Origin: Narthecium ossifragum | Taxonomy: Eukaryota > Streptophyta > Magnoliopsida > Dioscoreales > Nartheciaceae | DNA length: 64,000 nt | Assembly (NCBI GenBank): GCA_963920575.1 | Contig: OY986963.1 | Coordinates: forward strand, 4,316,896 to 4,380,895 | Direction of reading: 5' to 3' | In this document: one piece after another, positions 63,101 through 64,000 of the stretch | Layout of the letters: each line of letters opens with the position of its first letter | How positions within the stretch are numbered: the stretch's first letter is position 1 | Notes under the pieces: generated by a model | What the model was told of the DNA's origin: nothing | What the model saw: the letters and a program-made list of their open reading frames with translations, nothing else | Database searches by the model: none | Translations under genes and position numbers: made by a program

Positions 63101-63204
63101 CCCTGCTAATTTTTTTCCTATGTGGTGATGGTTGTGAACGTTTGCAGACTCCAAAAGTCTATCCATATGATAACCTACGGGTGGAGCTTGGCGGCGAACC
63201 TTAG
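60109..63204 (+). CDS. NDUFB8: NADH dehydrogenase (ubiquinone) 1 beta subcomplex subunit 8, mitochondrial
   Basis: Four exons, 60109-60246, 60344-60430, 60566-60661 and 63148-63204, give 125 residues, the expected plant length. It is an accessory subunit of the membrane arm of respiratory complex I. The N-terminus is Arg-rich and lacks acidic residues at first ('MAGRLSRAASRIMGGGG'), as for mitochondrial import. Then come 'GLPVGKHIVPDKA', 'WDNGTPFPEPCIDRIAP', one hydrophobic membrane segment ('LAWLCGGLGFFASLGLLAVL', about 79-98) and the conserved end 'PYDNLRVELGGEP'. Intron 2 holds a C run and a CA microsatellite. Intron 3 (2.5 kb) holds a LINE tail. Confidence 0.96.
60470..60521. repeat. Poly-C tract followed by (CA)n in NDUFB8 intron 2
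   Basis: About 23 C residues, then a CA repeat of roughly 11 units. Frames that cross it are artefacts of the repeat. Confidence 0.95.
61871..62101 (-). mobile_element. 5'-truncated LINE tail with 18-bp target duplications in NDUFB8 intron 3
   Basis: The body is 61889-62083 and is flanked by the perfect duplication 'aactgccttatgccttct' (61871-61888 and 62084-62101). A T-rich start ('tctttttttcatcagc') marks the poly(A) end of a minus-strand insert. The minus strand encodes 'ADRIAQSCRAFGRSFVWPS' and 'GLGALEEVV' before a stop, the C-terminal end of a LINE RNase H-like region. Confidence 0.92.
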
Positions 63205-63780
63205 CAACTCTCTAAACCTCAAAAGGATGTTTGATCGATGGCATTGTTTGCCACTTTGTTTTGTTCTCCATGCTGTTTCATATAAACCAAAATAAACAAG
63301 GCATTGACTGCTACTGAGATTTCTTTTGGTTTGTACTTGTGTCGCTAATTAGCTGTTAATAACTTTAGTCTGCTTGGAAGCTTCTCGCATGTTGGGAGGT
63401 TCATTTGTGTTTTATATTGGTTTGGTGGGACGAATGGGCTAGTGGACATTGTTAATACAAGTGTCATGTCCAAATTTGCCATCTTCCCAGGTTTCTTCAG
63501 GCAATCTTGGTTTCCACCCTCATTAGTGGGACAAGGAAATAAGTAGAGGGCTTACTCCTTCTCTTGACTGTAAGATGCTTGCCTCGCGACCACAATACAA
63601 GATATCTCTCAACTCCCTACTGTTAGTATTGGATATACCAGTAGTAAGTCAGAATTCATCAAGTAGGCCATGATGGTTATGGAATGCTTCAGGACAGGTG
63701 ACCACGGCGTTGTGCTACCAGATGTTGGATCAGTCCAATGGCCTTGTGTGTGATGAGGAGCAAATCAGATTATGGCGGAG
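63205..63780. other. NDUFB8 3' flank
   Basis: It includes the NDUFB8 3'UTR and about 300 bp in which I see no gene. It leads into the LINE fragment at the window end. Confidence 0.4.
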
Positions 63781-64000
63781 TGCATGGTGAGCTCTGGCTG
63801 GGTCAAGGGTGTGTATGTTCCTGTGAAAAATTCTACACCAAAAGGTCCCAACAAAGATGTCTATGTGGAATCTATGTTTGTCATCGGAGCGATTGTGTCC
63901 CCGTTGTGAGCTGGAGGATGAGACGTTGGAGCACGTCCTATTCCATTGTGGCTTCGCTAGGAAAGTGTGGGATAGAGTCATGGGAGGAATGGGACAAGCA
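63781..64000 (+). mobile_element. LINE ORF2 fragment, zinc-binding RVT domain, runs off the window
   Basis: The plus strand reads 'KVPTKMSMWNLCLSSERLCP' and then 'RCELEDETLEHVLFHCGFAR' followed by 'KVWDRVMGG'. This is the zf-RVT domain (CPxC...EHxLFHC) found after the reverse transcriptase of plant L1-type LINEs. The fragment starts without the RT domain and is open at 64000. The left boundary is approximate. Confidence 0.82.

Overview
The window is nuclear DNA from a flowering plant. All genes have plant-type short exons with GT-AG introns, and the protein families are plant-specific (GRAS/HAM with a miR171 site, RGF/GOLVEN peptide, plant SKA1). Tourist-like and hAT MITEs, truncated LINEs and Ty1/copia and Ty3/gypsy-like LTR sequence fill the gaps. 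A monocot is my guess from repeat style and the GC-rich coding 5' ends, but this is inference. A run of 200 N at 27399-27598 is an assembly gap.

Layout. 1-5688: repeats and gene-free DNA. 5689-11259: a complete but decayed Ty1/copia element on the minus strand with perfect 5-bp target duplications and a nested solo LTR. 11260-15744: no gene recognised. 15745-18141: intronless HAM-type GRAS transcription factor (minus) with a perfect miR171 site and an abutting in-frame uORF. 18325-23635: no gene. 23636-28964: a short LINE tail, then a composite hAT-like element of about 5.1 kb that carries gene fragments (one from a PLUTO-like NCS1 nucleobase transporter), an LTR-like insertion and the N gap. 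29000-33410: non-coding repeats.

34535-63204 is the gene-rich half: RIN2/gp78-like membrane RING E3 ligase (plus, 12 coding exons), class I ATG8 (plus, 5 coding exons, with a duplicated C-terminus), an RGF/GOLVEN peptide precursor (plus), a YbaK-domain protein (minus) that shares a 218-bp divergent promoter with SKA1 (plus, 9 exons), and mitochondrial complex I subunit NDUFB8 (plus, 4 exons). A LINE fragment runs off the right end.

The genes are independent plant transcription units and do not form a pathway cluster. The most unusual item is the ATG8 gene. Its last exon contains a tandem 60-bp in-frame duplication that repeats the C-terminal strand and the ATG4 cleavage-site region. A further copy of the exon end plus 3'UTR lies about 130 bp downstream of the stop codon.
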